Translations under genes and position numbers: made by a program
Assembly: GCA_028696435.1 (NCBI GenBank)
Contig: JAQVHC010000001.1
Coordinates: forward strand, 1 to 41,371
DNA length: 41,371 nucleotides
Direction of reading: 5' to 3'
Source: Actinomycetota bacterium
GTDB taxonomy: Bacteria > Actinomycetota > Humimicrobiia > Humimicrobiales > Humimicrobiaceae
Shown here: positions 8,581 to 16,303 of the stretch, in pieces
Position numbering within the stretch: the first letter of the stretch is position 1
How the letters are laid out: every line of letters starts with the position of its first letter
Notes under the pieces: model-generated
Database searches by the model: none
Told to the model about the DNA's origin: nothing
The model's input: the letters and a program-made list of their open reading frames with translations, nothing else

Positions 8581-8912
8581 ATAATTACAAAAAGATTAAT
8601 TGAATTTATGGATTTTTTACCGTGATAATTTCTTTTATAGCTTATATTACTATAATATTTAAAAAAATAATTATATAATAATTAAAGATAAGTTTTGCTA
8701 AATTTAAGAATGTGTATAATAAATTTATAACTGTCAATTGGCAACGGGTAGTTATATTAAATAATATTCAGGAAAATTAAACTATTAAAATGAACAGGCA
8801 AAATTTATGTAGATATTTTTTATATTATAATAGTTATGATTATTAATCTAATGGTAGTATTGTTGTATTATATCAATAAATAGTAAGTCGTTAAAAAATA
8901 TCGGAGGTAACT
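8581..8912 (+). other. Intergenic region upstream of divIVA
   Basis: These 332 bases between proC and divIVA are very AT-rich and contain no open frame of note. They hold several -10-like hexamers (TATAAT at 8715 and 8826) and the best-spaced promoter candidate described separately at 8738-8765. The divIVA ribosome binding site GGAGGT lies at the right edge. No convincing terminator hairpin was seen after proC. Confidence 0.6.
8738..8765 (+). promoter_or_regulatory. Candidate sigma-70-type promoter for divIVA-yggU
   Basis: TTGGCA at 8738-8743 (5 of 6 to consensus) and AATAAT at 8760-8765 (5 of 6) are separated by 16 bases. Transcription would begin near 8772 and give a leader of about 140 bases before divIVA. 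In DNA this AT-rich such matches arise by chance, so the call is tentative. Confidence 0.3.
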
Positions 8913-9914
8913 ATGAGCATAAATTCAGAAATCATTCAGAAAAAAGAATTTCATGTTGTATTTAAAGGATACAAACCTGAAGAGGTTGACAAATTTTTAG
9001 ATATTCTGGCAGTGGAATTTGAAAAATTACAGAGAACAAACCGTGAGTTACAGGAAAGTCTGGATAAAATTAAATATGAGGAGAGTAAAGAATCTGCTGA
9101 AATGAAAAAGGTTATTCAGGAAGCAATTGTCTCGGCACACAAGATTGCAGAGGATATAAAGATGAAAGCGGAAAAGGAAGCTGAAGAAATAGTAAGAACT
9201 AAAGTAGCAGAAGAGGAGAATTCATATAAAAAACTATTGAGCAAAAAGATGCAACTTGAAAGGGAAATTGAAGAGCTGGAGAAGGAGTATAAAAGCTTTA
9301 CTGAAAAAATTGCAAAACTTGTAGATGATTTTAAAAAAGCTACCTCAGGATTAGCGGAAGATAAATTCATTCATGTATCTCCAACTATTGAAGAAAGCAG
9401 CGGCTTTGGAGAAGGCAGGGTTAATAGAGATCTGGGTGTAGAAAAAAAAGAGGAGGAGAAATTAATTTATTCTGAAGATAACAGATCATTAATTCCGGAA
9501 AATAAAAAAGAGGTGGTTGAGGAAGAAGAGCATGAGGTAGATGACCTGCTGGAAAGCAGGCTGGGCAAACACGCTAGAAACGAAGAAGAACCCGGGAAAG
9601 AAGGCCCGGAAAAGGGAGAAGGTTTTGAAAAGATCAAATTTGAAGACTCGTTTGATAGTGAGGAATCCGGAGAGGAGTATTTGAAAAAAAGCAAATTTAG
9701 AGAGTATTTTGATGAAGAAGAATATAAGATAGAAAAAGAAGAAGAAGAAGAGAAGCAGGAAGAAATGGAGAAAAAGCCTGGACGGGGAATTTATGGTGAT
9801 TATGAAGAGGAAGAAGAGTCGGAGGATTATTATAAACCAAAGAGGATGAAAAAGAAAATAGATATAGCAAATCCTGATATAATTAATGATTTCTTTAAAA
9901 CTGATGAAGACTGA
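8913..9914 (+). CDS. divIVA: DivIVA/Wag31-like polar scaffold protein with long acidic tail
   Basis: DivIVA binds negatively curved membrane and organises polar growth or septum placement. The N-terminal lipid-binding domain is recognisable (residues about 5-35: IIQKKEFHVVFKGYKPEEVDKFLD) and is followed by a coiled coil to about residue 150 with heptad-like Leu/Ile/Lys/Glu spacing. The last 170 residues are low-complexity and strongly acidic (runs of Glu, few hydrophobics), unlike the short tail of Bacillus DivIVA and longer than in Wag31. The total is 333 aa. ATG at 8913 is preceded by GGAGGT. The gene overlaps yggU. The acidic tail makes a large spurious open frame on the other strand. Confidence 0.9.
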   Translation: MSINSEIIQKKEFHVVFKGYKPEEVDKFLDILAVEFEKLQRTNRELQESLDKIKYEESKESAEMKKVIQEAIVSAHKIAEDIKMKAEKEAEEIVRTKVAEEENSYKKLLSKKMQLEREIEELEKEYKSFTEKIAKLVDDFKKATSGLAEDKFIHVSPTIEESSGFGEGRVNRDLGVEKKEEEKLIYSEDNRSLIPENKKEVVEEEEHEVDDLLESRLGKHARNEEEPGKEGPEKGEGFEKIKFEDSFDSEESGEEYLKKSKFREYFDEEEYKIEKEEEEEKQEEMEKKPGRGIYGDYEEEEESEDYYKPKRMKKKIDIANPDIINDFFKTDED

Positions 9915-10173
9915 AAATGTTAAATTAATCATAAGACCGGGTTCAGCTGTAAGTGAGATATGTGGAATCCATGATGGTAGGATAAAAATAAAACTCAGCT
10001 CTGCTCCAGAAAAAGGTAAAGCTAACAGAGAACTGATAAAATTTATTTCAAAAAAGACAGGCATTCCCACAAAGAATATAAAAATAATAGCCGGTGAAAA
10101 GTCAGTCTATAAAGAAATCAGTGTAAGCTATGATAATGATCTGGATCTAATTTCAAAACTGCTCTCGAGTTAA
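9904..10173 (+). CDS. yggU: DUF167/YggU family protein
   Basis: This is a small protein (90 aa from ATG 9904) of the YggU/DUF167 family, whose function is not established. The core is typical: KLIIRPGSAVSEICGIHDGRIKIKLSSAPEKGKANRELIKFISKKTGI, then the IIAGEKSVYKEI strand. The start at 9904 overlaps the divIVA stop. An in-frame ATG at 9886 would add MISLKL, which is not part of the family core. Its place after divIVA matches Gram-positive division clusters. It closes the cluster; AT-rich DNA with no strong terminator follows. Confidence 0.88.
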   Translation: MKTENVKLIIRPGSAVSEICGIHDGRIKIKLSSAPEKGKANRELIKFISKKTGIPTKNIKIIAGEKSVYKEISVSYDNDLDLISKLLSS

Positions 10174-10608
10174 CCATAAAAATTCTGACCTCAATAAAAA
10201 TCTTATTTTATTATCAATTGAACTGCCAGTTTTATTAATAGTAATTTGTAATATTGAAAATTTGTCTTTTGTATAACTCATTGATTTTATTGACTGTATA
10301 TTTTATTAATACGGTTTAAAGTACAATGATAGCAGGGGTTATTTGCCTGTTTATGCTGAATTAACAGATATTAACTGTAACATAGCTTTAATAGTGATTG
10401 ACAATTAAGTCTTATAATTCTATTATTTTATGAGCAACTAAGATTGAAGATGTTTTCTACTGTTTTTTTATTGATATTTAAATAAATTTTACTTCAAAAA
10501 GCATCTGGAATAAATGTCAGGTATGTCCATAACACAGGTAGAGCAGGATAGGGTAATAGACATATAACTTTATTCTGGCTGTTGTTATTAAATAAAGAGT
10601 GGAAATAA
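10174..10608 (+). other. Intergenic region between division cluster and CpaE-like gene
   Basis: These 435 AT-rich bases carry no supported gene. Just after yggU an AT-only inverted repeat (AATAAA...TTTATT near 10193-10213) could be a weak transcription end. A well-formed promoter lies at 10398-10426. The remaining 180 bases would be the leader of the downstream mRNA; ATG codons in it are closed by stops within a few codons. Confidence 0.6.
10398..10426 (+). promoter_or_regulatory. Sigma-70-type promoter upstream of the CpaE-like gene
   Basis: A perfect TTGACA at 10398-10403 is followed after exactly 17 bases by TATTAT at 10421-10426 (5 of 6). This is the best promoter match in the window. 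The start would be near 10433, leaving a 5' leader of about 175 bases before the ATG at 10609. Confidence 0.6.
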
Positions 10609-11691
10609 ATGAAAATAATATTAGTTGTGACCGTAGACAGGGAACTAATCAAAGCCATATCAGCAATAAAGCTTCAAAATTATAATACAGTAATTTTAAA
10701 TAATATAAGTTTCATCACGCATTATCTGGAAGAATACATTCCGGATTATATTATTTTGTCGGGAGAATTTGAGAGATGTAAAGAGGTTATGGATTATTTG
10801 GAAAATAATAGCGCGTGTGAATTATTTATAATGGGGCAGGGAGATAAAAAAAATAACTTTTCAGGAAATATTTATCTGGATGAAGTTAAGAATGCCAGGG
10901 GCCTGGAAAGGGTACTTCGTATAATTGATAATATGGAAAAAGGTGAAGACATAAGTATTAAAAATAAATATAAAATTATACCGCAGCAGGTAATCTCATT
11001 TTACTCTATTCAGGGAGGAGTCGGAAAAACGAGTATAGCTTTTAATTTTGCATGGTATATTAAAGATATTATTGAAGGAAAGATATTAATTATAGATTTA
11101 AATTTCTGTGAAGGACCGTCAGATTTAACAATCAATTTAAATCTGGACCTCTCGCCAAACTTAAGTGTGTTTATTGAGAATATTACCGATAGTGAAAATT
11201 GTTTTAATAATTCCATAATAAATCTGGATGGTATTGATAAAATAAATATCCTTCAGCCACCCATATCCATCTACCAGAGTGATAGGTTTAATATTGATAT
11301 GCTGGACAGCGTAATCTATTCAGCCAGAAATAAATATAACATTATATTAGCGGATATCCCATTTAGATACGATAATATCTCACTTGAAATGTTAAATCTG
11401 TCAACAACATCAATTCTGGTATTGTCTCCAGACATAAAGCTTTTTCCGAGAATAGGTAATTTTAAAAAGTTCCTTCCGGAGGACCAGAAAAAAGGTATAG
11501 TATTTAATAAAATAAGCATTAGAAATAAAGCATATATAGATGAATGTAAAAATATATATGGTATTCCGGTGTATGACAGAATATCTGGAATTCCAGAAGA
11601 AAGTATGAAGAAAATAACAAATGGTGTCACTTCTTTTGACATCTTAAATTTACAGGCGGAAATGCCGGATCTTGTAAACTCTATTTTTTAA
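10609..11691 (+). CDS. CpaE/MinD-like P-loop ATPase with receiver-like N-terminal domain
   Basis: The N-terminal 110 residues look like a response-regulator fold, but the phospho-acceptor position (YIILSGEF) is Ser rather than Asp. The rest is a SIMIBI ATPase of the ParA/MinD/CpaE group: Walker A SIQGGVGKTS (about 133-142), ILIIDLNFCEGPSDL (the CpaE-like Walker A' region) and Walker B IILADIPF. The first Lys of the KGGxGKT signature is Gln135, a departure from active ParA/MinD dimers. CpaE proteins position pili or secretion systems and related ones place other complexes, but no pilus genes lie here. ATG at 10609 follows GAGTGG. The next gene starts 1 bp after the stop, so they form an operon. 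The specific role is unknown. Confidence 0.75.
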   Translation: MKIILVVTVDRELIKAISAIKLQNYNTVILNNISFITHYLEEYIPDYIILSGEFERCKEVMDYLENNSACELFIMGQGDKKNNFSGNIYLDEVKNARGLERVLRIIDNMEKGEDISIKNKYKIIPQQVISFYSIQGGVGKTSIAFNFAWYIKDIIEGKILIIDLNFCEGPSDLTINLNLDLSPNLSVFIENITDSENCFNNSIINLDGIDKINILQPPISIYQSDRFNIDMLDSVIYSARNKYNIILADIPFRYDNISLEMLNLSTTSILVLSPDIKLFPRIGNFKKFLPEDQKKGIVFNKISIRNKAYIDECKNIYGIPVYDRISGIPEESMKKITNGVTSFDILNLQAEMPDLVNSIF

Positions 11692-11692
11692 A

Positions 11693-12079
11693 ATGGGCGA
11701 AGAAAAAAGATTATTTACAATTAAAGAAGTCTCGGAACTAATAGGTATAAGTGAGTCAGAGGTAATCAGGATGATTATGCTAAAAAAACTGGCAGTTATA
11801 AGAGTAGGCAAGGCAATCAGGATAAAAGAAGATGATTTTGAGAAGTTTTTGAATGAATTTGCAGGTGTAGATAAAACAAGTACCGGTCATAAAGAACCAG
11901 TGCTATACACTGCAGAACAGGTTGCTAAAATTTTAAAACTTTCGGTTGATAATGTATGGAATTTATTAAAAACGGGCAGATTAAAAGGTTTTAAAGTAAG
12001 AGAAGGAAGAAGTTCCTGGAGGATTCCGGCTGAAAGCCTTGATGATTTTATAGAAAACAGAATAGGTCAGAAAAAATAA
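11693..12079 (+). CDS. Protein with two excisionase/BldC-type helix-turn-helix domains
   Basis: This 128-aa protein consists of two tandem MerR-like HTH_17 (excisionase-family) DNA-binding domains. The first is at about residues 7-53 (LFTIKEVSELIGISESEVIRMI with a wing ending in IRIKEDDFEKFL) and the second at about 68-118 (LYTAEQVAKILKLSVDNVWNLL with wing WRIPAESLDDFI). The family includes phage excisionases and actinobacterial BldC; the two-domain form suggests binding to a longer or directly repeated site. There is no integrase nearby, so a phage role is not supported. It starts one base after the CpaE-like gene with no good ribosome binding site, so it is likely translationally coupled. 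A transcriptional or DNA-architecture role tied to the ATPase is inference. Confidence 0.78.
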   Translation: MGEEKRLFTIKEVSELIGISESEVIRMIMLKKLAVIRVGKAIRIKEDDFEKFLNEFAGVDKTSTGHKEPVLYTAEQVAKILKLSVDNVWNLLKTGRLKGFKVREGRSSWRIPAESLDDFIENRIGQKK

Positions 12080-12087
12080 TTTTTATA

Positions 12088-12246
12088 ATGAATGAAGATA
12101 GAAATAAAGAAACGAGATTTACATTGTTAGAAAAGATAGCGATAGCAGTAATTGTGGTTTTAGTGATTATTATATTTTTTTTGATTTTTAATGAGGAAAT
12201 TAAAGAGTATATTGCATTCTTTAAAGAATTACTTGGTAAAACTTAA
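12088..12246 (+). CDS. Small single-pass membrane protein (52 aa), unrecognised
   Basis: A short open frame from ATG 12088 to TAA 12244-12246 lies nine bases after the HTH gene. It encodes a charged N-terminus of about 15 residues, one strongly hydrophobic helix (about residues 18-36, IAIAVIVVLVIIIFFLIF) and a short tail ending GKT. The hydrophobic core, placement in the operon, and exact fit in the gap before the convergent glycosyltransferase argue that it is real. No family is recognised. It could anchor a partner at the membrane. Confidence 0.6.
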   Translation: MNEDRNKETRFTLLEKIAIAVIVVLVIIIFFLIFNEEIKEYIAFFKELLGKT

Positions 12247-12248
12247 GC

Positions 12249-12980
12249 TTATATATATTCTTTTTTAAGCTTTCTTTTCCATTTAAAACTATTAAAAACA
12301 AGCCTAAAGAACTTTATAGTATCGGTAAAAGGATCTACGTTGCTTGTAAAGTCCTTATGATAGATAGTAGTTATGGGTATGTTTTTTATAGAATATCCCG
12401 ACCATGCAGATTTTATTATTAATTCTGGTTCTGTATCAAAGTTATGTGTTTCTAATTTTATGTTTTTTAATACTTCAGAATTAATATATCTAAAACCCGA
12501 CTGAACATCACTCACCTTTTTCCCGGCAATACATGAAATAATCCATGATGTAAATACATTGGTGGCAAGTCTTATAAAAGGCATATTTTTCGTATTTCCC
12601 AGCCTGTTTCCTATTATTAAATCTGGTTTTTCTGCCTCAATAATTTTAAGAAAATTTTTAATTTCATCTGTATCATGCTGACCATCTGCATCCAGAGTTA
12701 TAACTCCAGAATAATTATTGTTGATAATATAGCTGAAACCGGTTTTAAGAGATTGCCCCTTTCCTTTATTTACCGGATGTTTAATTGGTATAATTTTTAA
12801 ATTTTCAGGTGCAGTTATTGATTCTATGACTTTTAGAGTGCTGTCAGTAGAGCCATCATCAACAATGATTATATCAAGTCCATATTCAAAACAGCTCTCA
12901 ATTACATTTTTTATATGCTTCTCTTCATTATAAGCAGGAATAAGAATTGCAATCCTGGTGTTTTTATTTTTTTCCTTCAA
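12249..12980 (-). CDS. Family 2 glycosyltransferase (DPM1/polyprenyl-type)
   Basis: This is a GT-A fold transferase of the dolichyl-phosphate mannose synthase-like group, cytoplasmic face of the membrane. Motifs are IAILIPAYNEEKHI (about residues 10-23), IIIVDDGSTDST (37-48), the metal-binding LDADGQHD (about 96-103) and the acceptor-side GNRLGN...SDVQSGFR. These enzymes move a sugar from a nucleotide sugar to polyprenyl phosphate or to a lipid or polymer. The donor and acceptor cannot be read from the sequence. There are no C-terminal membrane helices. 243 aa, starting at TTG 12980 without a strong ribosome binding site; no in-frame ATG lies nearby. It converges on the small membrane ORF with two bases between stops. 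Confidence 0.85.
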   Translation of the reverse strand: MKEKNKNTRIAILIPAYNEEKHIKNVIESCFEYGLDIIIVDDGSTDSTLKVIESITAPENLKIIPIKHPVNKGKGQSLKTGFSYIINNNYSGVITLDADGQHDTDEIKNFLKIIEAEKPDLIIGNRLGNTKNMPFIRLATNVFTSWIISCIAGKKVSDVQSGFRYINSEVLKNIKLETHNFDTEPELIIKSAWSGYSIKNIPITTIYHKDFTSNVDPFTDTIKFFRLVFNSFKWKRKLKKEYI

Positions 12981-13107
12981 TTTTATCTTATTTACTATTT
13001 AAGATTATCCAATTATTTACTTTTACTCAATTGCTCTGGTCTTACTACATGCCCGTTTCTATTTTTGCATTAATATTTTATAGAATTTTAATGTTTTATG
13101 AACAATT

Positions 13108-13725
13108 TTATGAAGACCTGTAAATTTTACTTTCTGTAATAATCATATCAACTTTTATATCGTGAGCCGATACAGGCAAACTATCAACAACCTGAATATC
13201 AAAACAGAGCGCAATTTTTTTTACTTTTTTAGGAATGCGGGAAAGAATTCTATCGTAATATCCTCCTCCATATCCCAGGCGGTAAAATTTTTTATCAAAA
13301 CTTACTCCAGGAACCACAACCAGATCAACGTCTGATATTTTTGCAGGTTTACACCTACTGGCAACAGGCTCCATTATGCCATATGCTCCAGCCTTTAATT
13401 GTTCTTTTAGGTTAGTTACATAATAAAGTTCTAACTCTTTATTATGAACACGTGGAAGGATTATGTTTTTATTATCTTTTAATGCATCTTCTATAATTAA
13501 AGTTGTTTCAACCTCGTTTCTGAAAGGATAATATATCAGAATATTATTTGAGACGGTATAAAAAGAGCAGTTAAGGAACTTTTTAGCTATTGCTCTGCTA
13601 CTTTTTTCCCTATAATTAACTGGTAGATTATTCCTTTCTCTCTGAACTCTTTCCCTTACATTATTTTTAAGAAATTTAATTATTTCAGAATTATTAATTA
13701 TTCCGGGATTATTTTTATTCTTCAT
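13108..13725 (-). CDS. 5-formyltetrahydrofolate cyclo-ligase
   Basis: This enzyme (MTHFS, YgfA family) converts 5-formyl-THF to 5,10-methenyl-THF with ATP, returning a storage folate to the one-carbon pool. The family core is visible: the N-terminal ERVQRERNNLPVNYREKSSRAIAKKF, IYYPFRNEVETTLI, the substrate and ATP loop LRAGAYGIMEP-like segment (LKAGAYGIMEP), and the signature VPGVSFDKKFYRLGYGGGYYDR. About 205 aa from ATG 13725; an in-frame GTG at 13737 would add four residues. The start lies within the last codons of degV, so translation is coupled. The enzyme fits with the folate-dependent methyl-transfer genes further along the window, but the two loci are not linked. Confidence 0.92.
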   Translation of the reverse strand: MKNKNNPGIINNSEIIKFLKNNVRERVQRERNNLPVNYREKSSRAIAKKFLNCSFYTVSNNILIYYPFRNEVETTLIIEDALKDNKNIILPRVHNKELELYYVTNLKEQLKAGAYGIMEPVASRCKPAKISDVDLVVVPGVSFDKKFYRLGYGGGYYDRILSRIPKKVKKIALCFDIQVVDSLPVSAHDIKVDMIITESKIYRSS

Positions 13726-14563
13726 AAAAAGTTGCACTCAGGCTCTCAGGGCCAAGATGTGTACCGACAATTACACCGATATCGTGCCTTAAAATCTCTT
13801 TTGGTTTGAAGGTTTCTTTTATCTTTTCATACATTTCGTCACCCTCTTCTTTAAAATCTGAATCTCCAACAGCCACTACAAGGTTTTCGGGGTTTTTTAC
13901 CATATCTTTCATAGAATTTATTAATTCGGTTTTAGCCTGGTTCCATCTTCTTGTTGTTTTGAACTGGGATACTTCACCGTCACTAATAGTGAGTATGGGT
14001 TTGATCTCAAGGAGTGACGCAATAAGACCCTTTGCCTTTCCAATTCTACCTCCTTTTTTGAGGTACTCAAGAGTGCTTGGTATAAATAATACTTTAATTT
14101 TTGATTTCAAATCGTAGACTGCTTTTAAAATTTCCTCTTTTGGTTTACCTTCCAGTGCCAGTTCAGCTGCTTTTACGACTATACAACCCAGGGGATAAGA
14201 AACAAGCTCTGAATCAATTATTTCAATATCTTTTCCCGGCAGTTTATCTTTTGCAAGTTCTGTAGAATTAATAGTACCTGACATTTTTTTAGAAATGTGG
14301 ATGGAAATTATACTTTCACTTTCTTTAAAGATTTCTGTATATGCTTTTATAAAATCTTCGGGTGTGGGCTGGGCGGTCGTTGGTAATTTTTCAGCAGACC
14401 TGAGTTTTTTATAAAACTCACTGATAGTAATTTCTTTACCATCAACTAAATAACTTTCCTCGCCAAAAATTACACTGAGTGGGACAACTTTTATTTTAAG
14501 TTTATCCACTATATCTTCAGGTATATCAGCTGTACTGTCTGTTACTATCGCAACTTTGCTCAT
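13715..14563 (-). CDS. DegV family fatty-acid-binding protein
   Basis: DegV proteins are two-domain cytoplasmic fatty-acid carriers; homologues (FakB) present the fatty acid to FakA kinase for phosphorylation. The N-terminus VAIVTDSTADIP and the loops TTAQPTPEDF, ISIHISKKMSGTINST and LEYLKKGGRIGKAKGLIASLLEIKPIL are family hallmarks. The length of 282 aa is typical. ATG at 14563 is preceded on the minus strand by AGGAGGG, an excellent ribosome binding site. It is the first gene of a minus-strand pair with the formyl-THF cyclo-ligase. No fakA is seen in the window, so whether this is a FakB or another lipid binder is open. Confidence 0.93.
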   Translation of the reverse strand: MSKVAIVTDSTADIPEDIVDKLKIKVVPLSVIFGEESYLVDGKEITISEFYKKLRSAEKLPTTAQPTPEDFIKAYTEIFKESESIISIHISKKMSGTINSTELAKDKLPGKDIEIIDSELVSYPLGCIVVKAAELALEGKPKEEILKAVYDLKSKIKVLFIPSTLEYLKKGGRIGKAKGLIASLLEIKPILTISDGEVSQFKTTRRWNQAKTELINSMKDMVKNPENLVVAVGDSDFKEEGDEMYEKIKETFKPKEILRHDIGVIVGTHLGPESLSATFYEE

Positions 14564-14885
14564 TTTCCCTCCTTTATTGTTTCTGATAATTATAATTTAC
14601 GATTTTTTAAGAATATTTTCAATCAATTCAATAAATCTTCTATTCTGATAAATCTTATGTTCAAACTAATTTACAGGTATAGCCAGTCTTTTTTATTTGT
14701 TTTATTGTACATAAAATATGCTTATCTGCTCTGCGAAATATTATTTTACCTGTATTTATAAAAAATTAATCACAATATTCTAGCTTTTTCTGGTATAATC
14801 TTCTGGTGTAATTTTTCTACTGTTTTATTTTCCTGGTTTGTGTTTTTTTAATTATTTAATTAATCTAAAGTACTGGAGCATATAA
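14564..14885. other. Divergent intergenic region degV / lipoprotein gene
   Basis: These 322 AT-rich bases lie between divergently read genes. The left edge holds the degV ribosome binding site. An extended -10 element toward the lipoprotein gene is described at 14791-14799. I see no repeats, RNA genes or coding frames. Confidence 0.6.
14791..14799 (+). promoter_or_regulatory. Extended -10 promoter element for the lipoprotein gene
   Basis: TGG followed by TATAAT (14794-14799) is a perfect -10 with the TGn extension, which can work without a good -35; none is visible at 16-18 bases. The start would be near 14806, 80 bases before the ATG. Confidence 0.35.
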
Positions 14886-16082
14886 ATGAATTTTAAAAAA
14901 ATATTTTTTGTGTATGTTAAAAATCTTTCTTTGGTATTTACTCTTCTAATACTGATATTTTTTTCTATCTCTATTAACGGGTGTGAATCCAGAGAAAGGG
15001 TTATAAAAATAGGAAATCAGTGCGTTCTTTCAGGTGAATACAAGTCATTTGGAGAAGAGCAAACATTAAGTATCGAGCTTGCTGCATCCAGATTGTCGCC
15101 TGTAAGAATAGGGGGATTTGATTACGACATTAAAATAATTACAAAGGATGATGAAGGAAATCCTGAAAAAGCTTTCCTTGTCGCACAGGAGATGGTAGAT
15201 GATGGTGTTTCTGCTGTAATTGGTTCAACCTTTGACGGGACAACAGAATCTTCTTTAACTGTATATGAAGAGTATGGAATTCCACTGGTATCTCCGTTTG
15301 CGCAAAAAACTGAAGTGAATGATGCCAGAAATATTTTTTTTAGAATGATAATAAGTAATAAACAAAAAATAGAAAATATCGCTAAATTCATAGGTGAAAA
15401 AATTAAACCCCGTAAATTAATACTTATAAATAATCGTGAGGAGTATTCTATTAACCTGGTTAATTACCTTAAGGAGGTTTTATCATCAGAATACGGGATA
15501 GAGACCGGGAATACGATGTCTTTAAATATAGGCGAAGAGGATATGGGGGTTATCGTAGATAATCTTATTATAGAAGGGCCTGATACAATATTTATTTGCT
15601 GCAGCTATGAGGAGATTGCTGCTGTTATGACTGCCTCTAGAGAAGCCGGATTGCAGTCGAGATTTATAACAGAGACACTGGGAATGGATGATAATATTTT
15701 TAATTTAACTGAAGCCAATAATCTGGAAGGCCTGATTGCGGTTATACCTGATCCTCCTTCTCTTGCAAGGTATTCACAGGATTCTAAAGCAGTTAATTTC
15801 TGGCGTGAATTTAATAATTATTTAACACAGGCAGATCATCCTGATATAAGCATCGAAGGCCCCGGGCAGTATTCCCCGTATTGCTATGATTCTGTTTTTG
15901 TAATAATCGAAGCTATGAAAAGAGCCAATTCGATTTTACCGGGTGATTATGTGGACGAACTCAAAGCTATTTCCTATGATGGAATTACTGGACGAATTGA
16001 GTTTGATGAGAAAGGGAATAGACTGAATCCTGAATCGACGATCTTTATAGTAAAAGATGGAGCCTGGATAAGATATCAGTAA
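14886..16082 (+). CDS. Peripla_BP_6 (LivJ-like) substrate-binding lipoprotein
   Basis: This is an extracytoplasmic ligand-binding protein of the branched-chain amino acid type (type I periplasmic-binding fold). Residues 1-32 form a signal peptide with a long hydrophobic stretch ending ISINGC; Cys33 is the lipidation site. The mature protein shows IKIGNQCVLSGEYKSFGEEQTLSIELA, the DDEGNPEKAFLVAQEMVDDGVSAVIGS segment and IPLVSPFAQ, all typical of the N-lobe, and YSPYCYDSVFVIIEAMKRA near the end. 398 aa. No ABC permease or ATPase genes adjoin it, so it may serve a distant transporter or act as a sensor. The ligand cannot be told from sequence. Confidence 0.9.
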   Translation: MNFKKIFFVYVKNLSLVFTLLILIFFSISINGCESRERVIKIGNQCVLSGEYKSFGEEQTLSIELAASRLSPVRIGGFDYDIKIITKDDEGNPEKAFLVAQEMVDDGVSAVIGSTFDGTTESSLTVYEEYGIPLVSPFAQKTEVNDARNIFFRMIISNKQKIENIAKFIGEKIKPRKLILINNREEYSINLVNYLKEVLSSEYGIETGNTMSLNIGEEDMGVIVDNLIIEGPDTIFICCSYEEIAAVMTASREAGLQSRFITETLGMDDNIFNLTEANNLEGLIAVIPDPPSLARYSQDSKAVNFWREFNNYLTQADHPDISIEGPGQYSPYCYDSVFVIIEAMKRANSILPGDYVDELKAISYDGITGRIEFDEKGNRLNPESTIFIVKDGAWIRYQ

Positions 16083-16233
16083 GATATTAGAGGGAAAACT
16101 TTAGAAAAACCTGTAATTTAGTTTTTAGTGATTGTTTTAATACACATTTGAGTTTTAAATGTACAGTGAATAAAAAACCTATCTCTCCGGGTTAAATTTT
16201 TTATTAGCATAATAATCGGAATGCCGGGATTTA

Positions 16234-16260
16234 TTGACTTTTTATTCTGGCTATTATAAC
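16234..16260 (+). promoter_or_regulatory. Tentative promoter for amaP
   Basis: TTGACT (16234-16239) and TATAAC (16255-16260) are each 5 of 6 to consensus, but the 15-base spacer is short. The ATG at 16304 follows after 43 bases with an ACGGAGGTTT ribosome binding site. Confidence 0.25.
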
Positions 16261-16303
16261 CTTTATCTGTTTTATACCCGTTAATATTTTACGGAGGTTT
16301 CCA

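Noticed and set aside
9489..10070. Large minus-strand open frame (193 aa) opposite divIVA and yggU
   Set aside because: It is Phe/Leu/Ser-rich, the mirror of Glu/Lys-rich codons in the acidic DivIVA tail, with no recognisable domain or ribosome binding site.
11693..12079. Excisionase of an integrated element
   Set aside because: Two HTH domains in tandem, no integrase, attachment repeats or phage genes around it.
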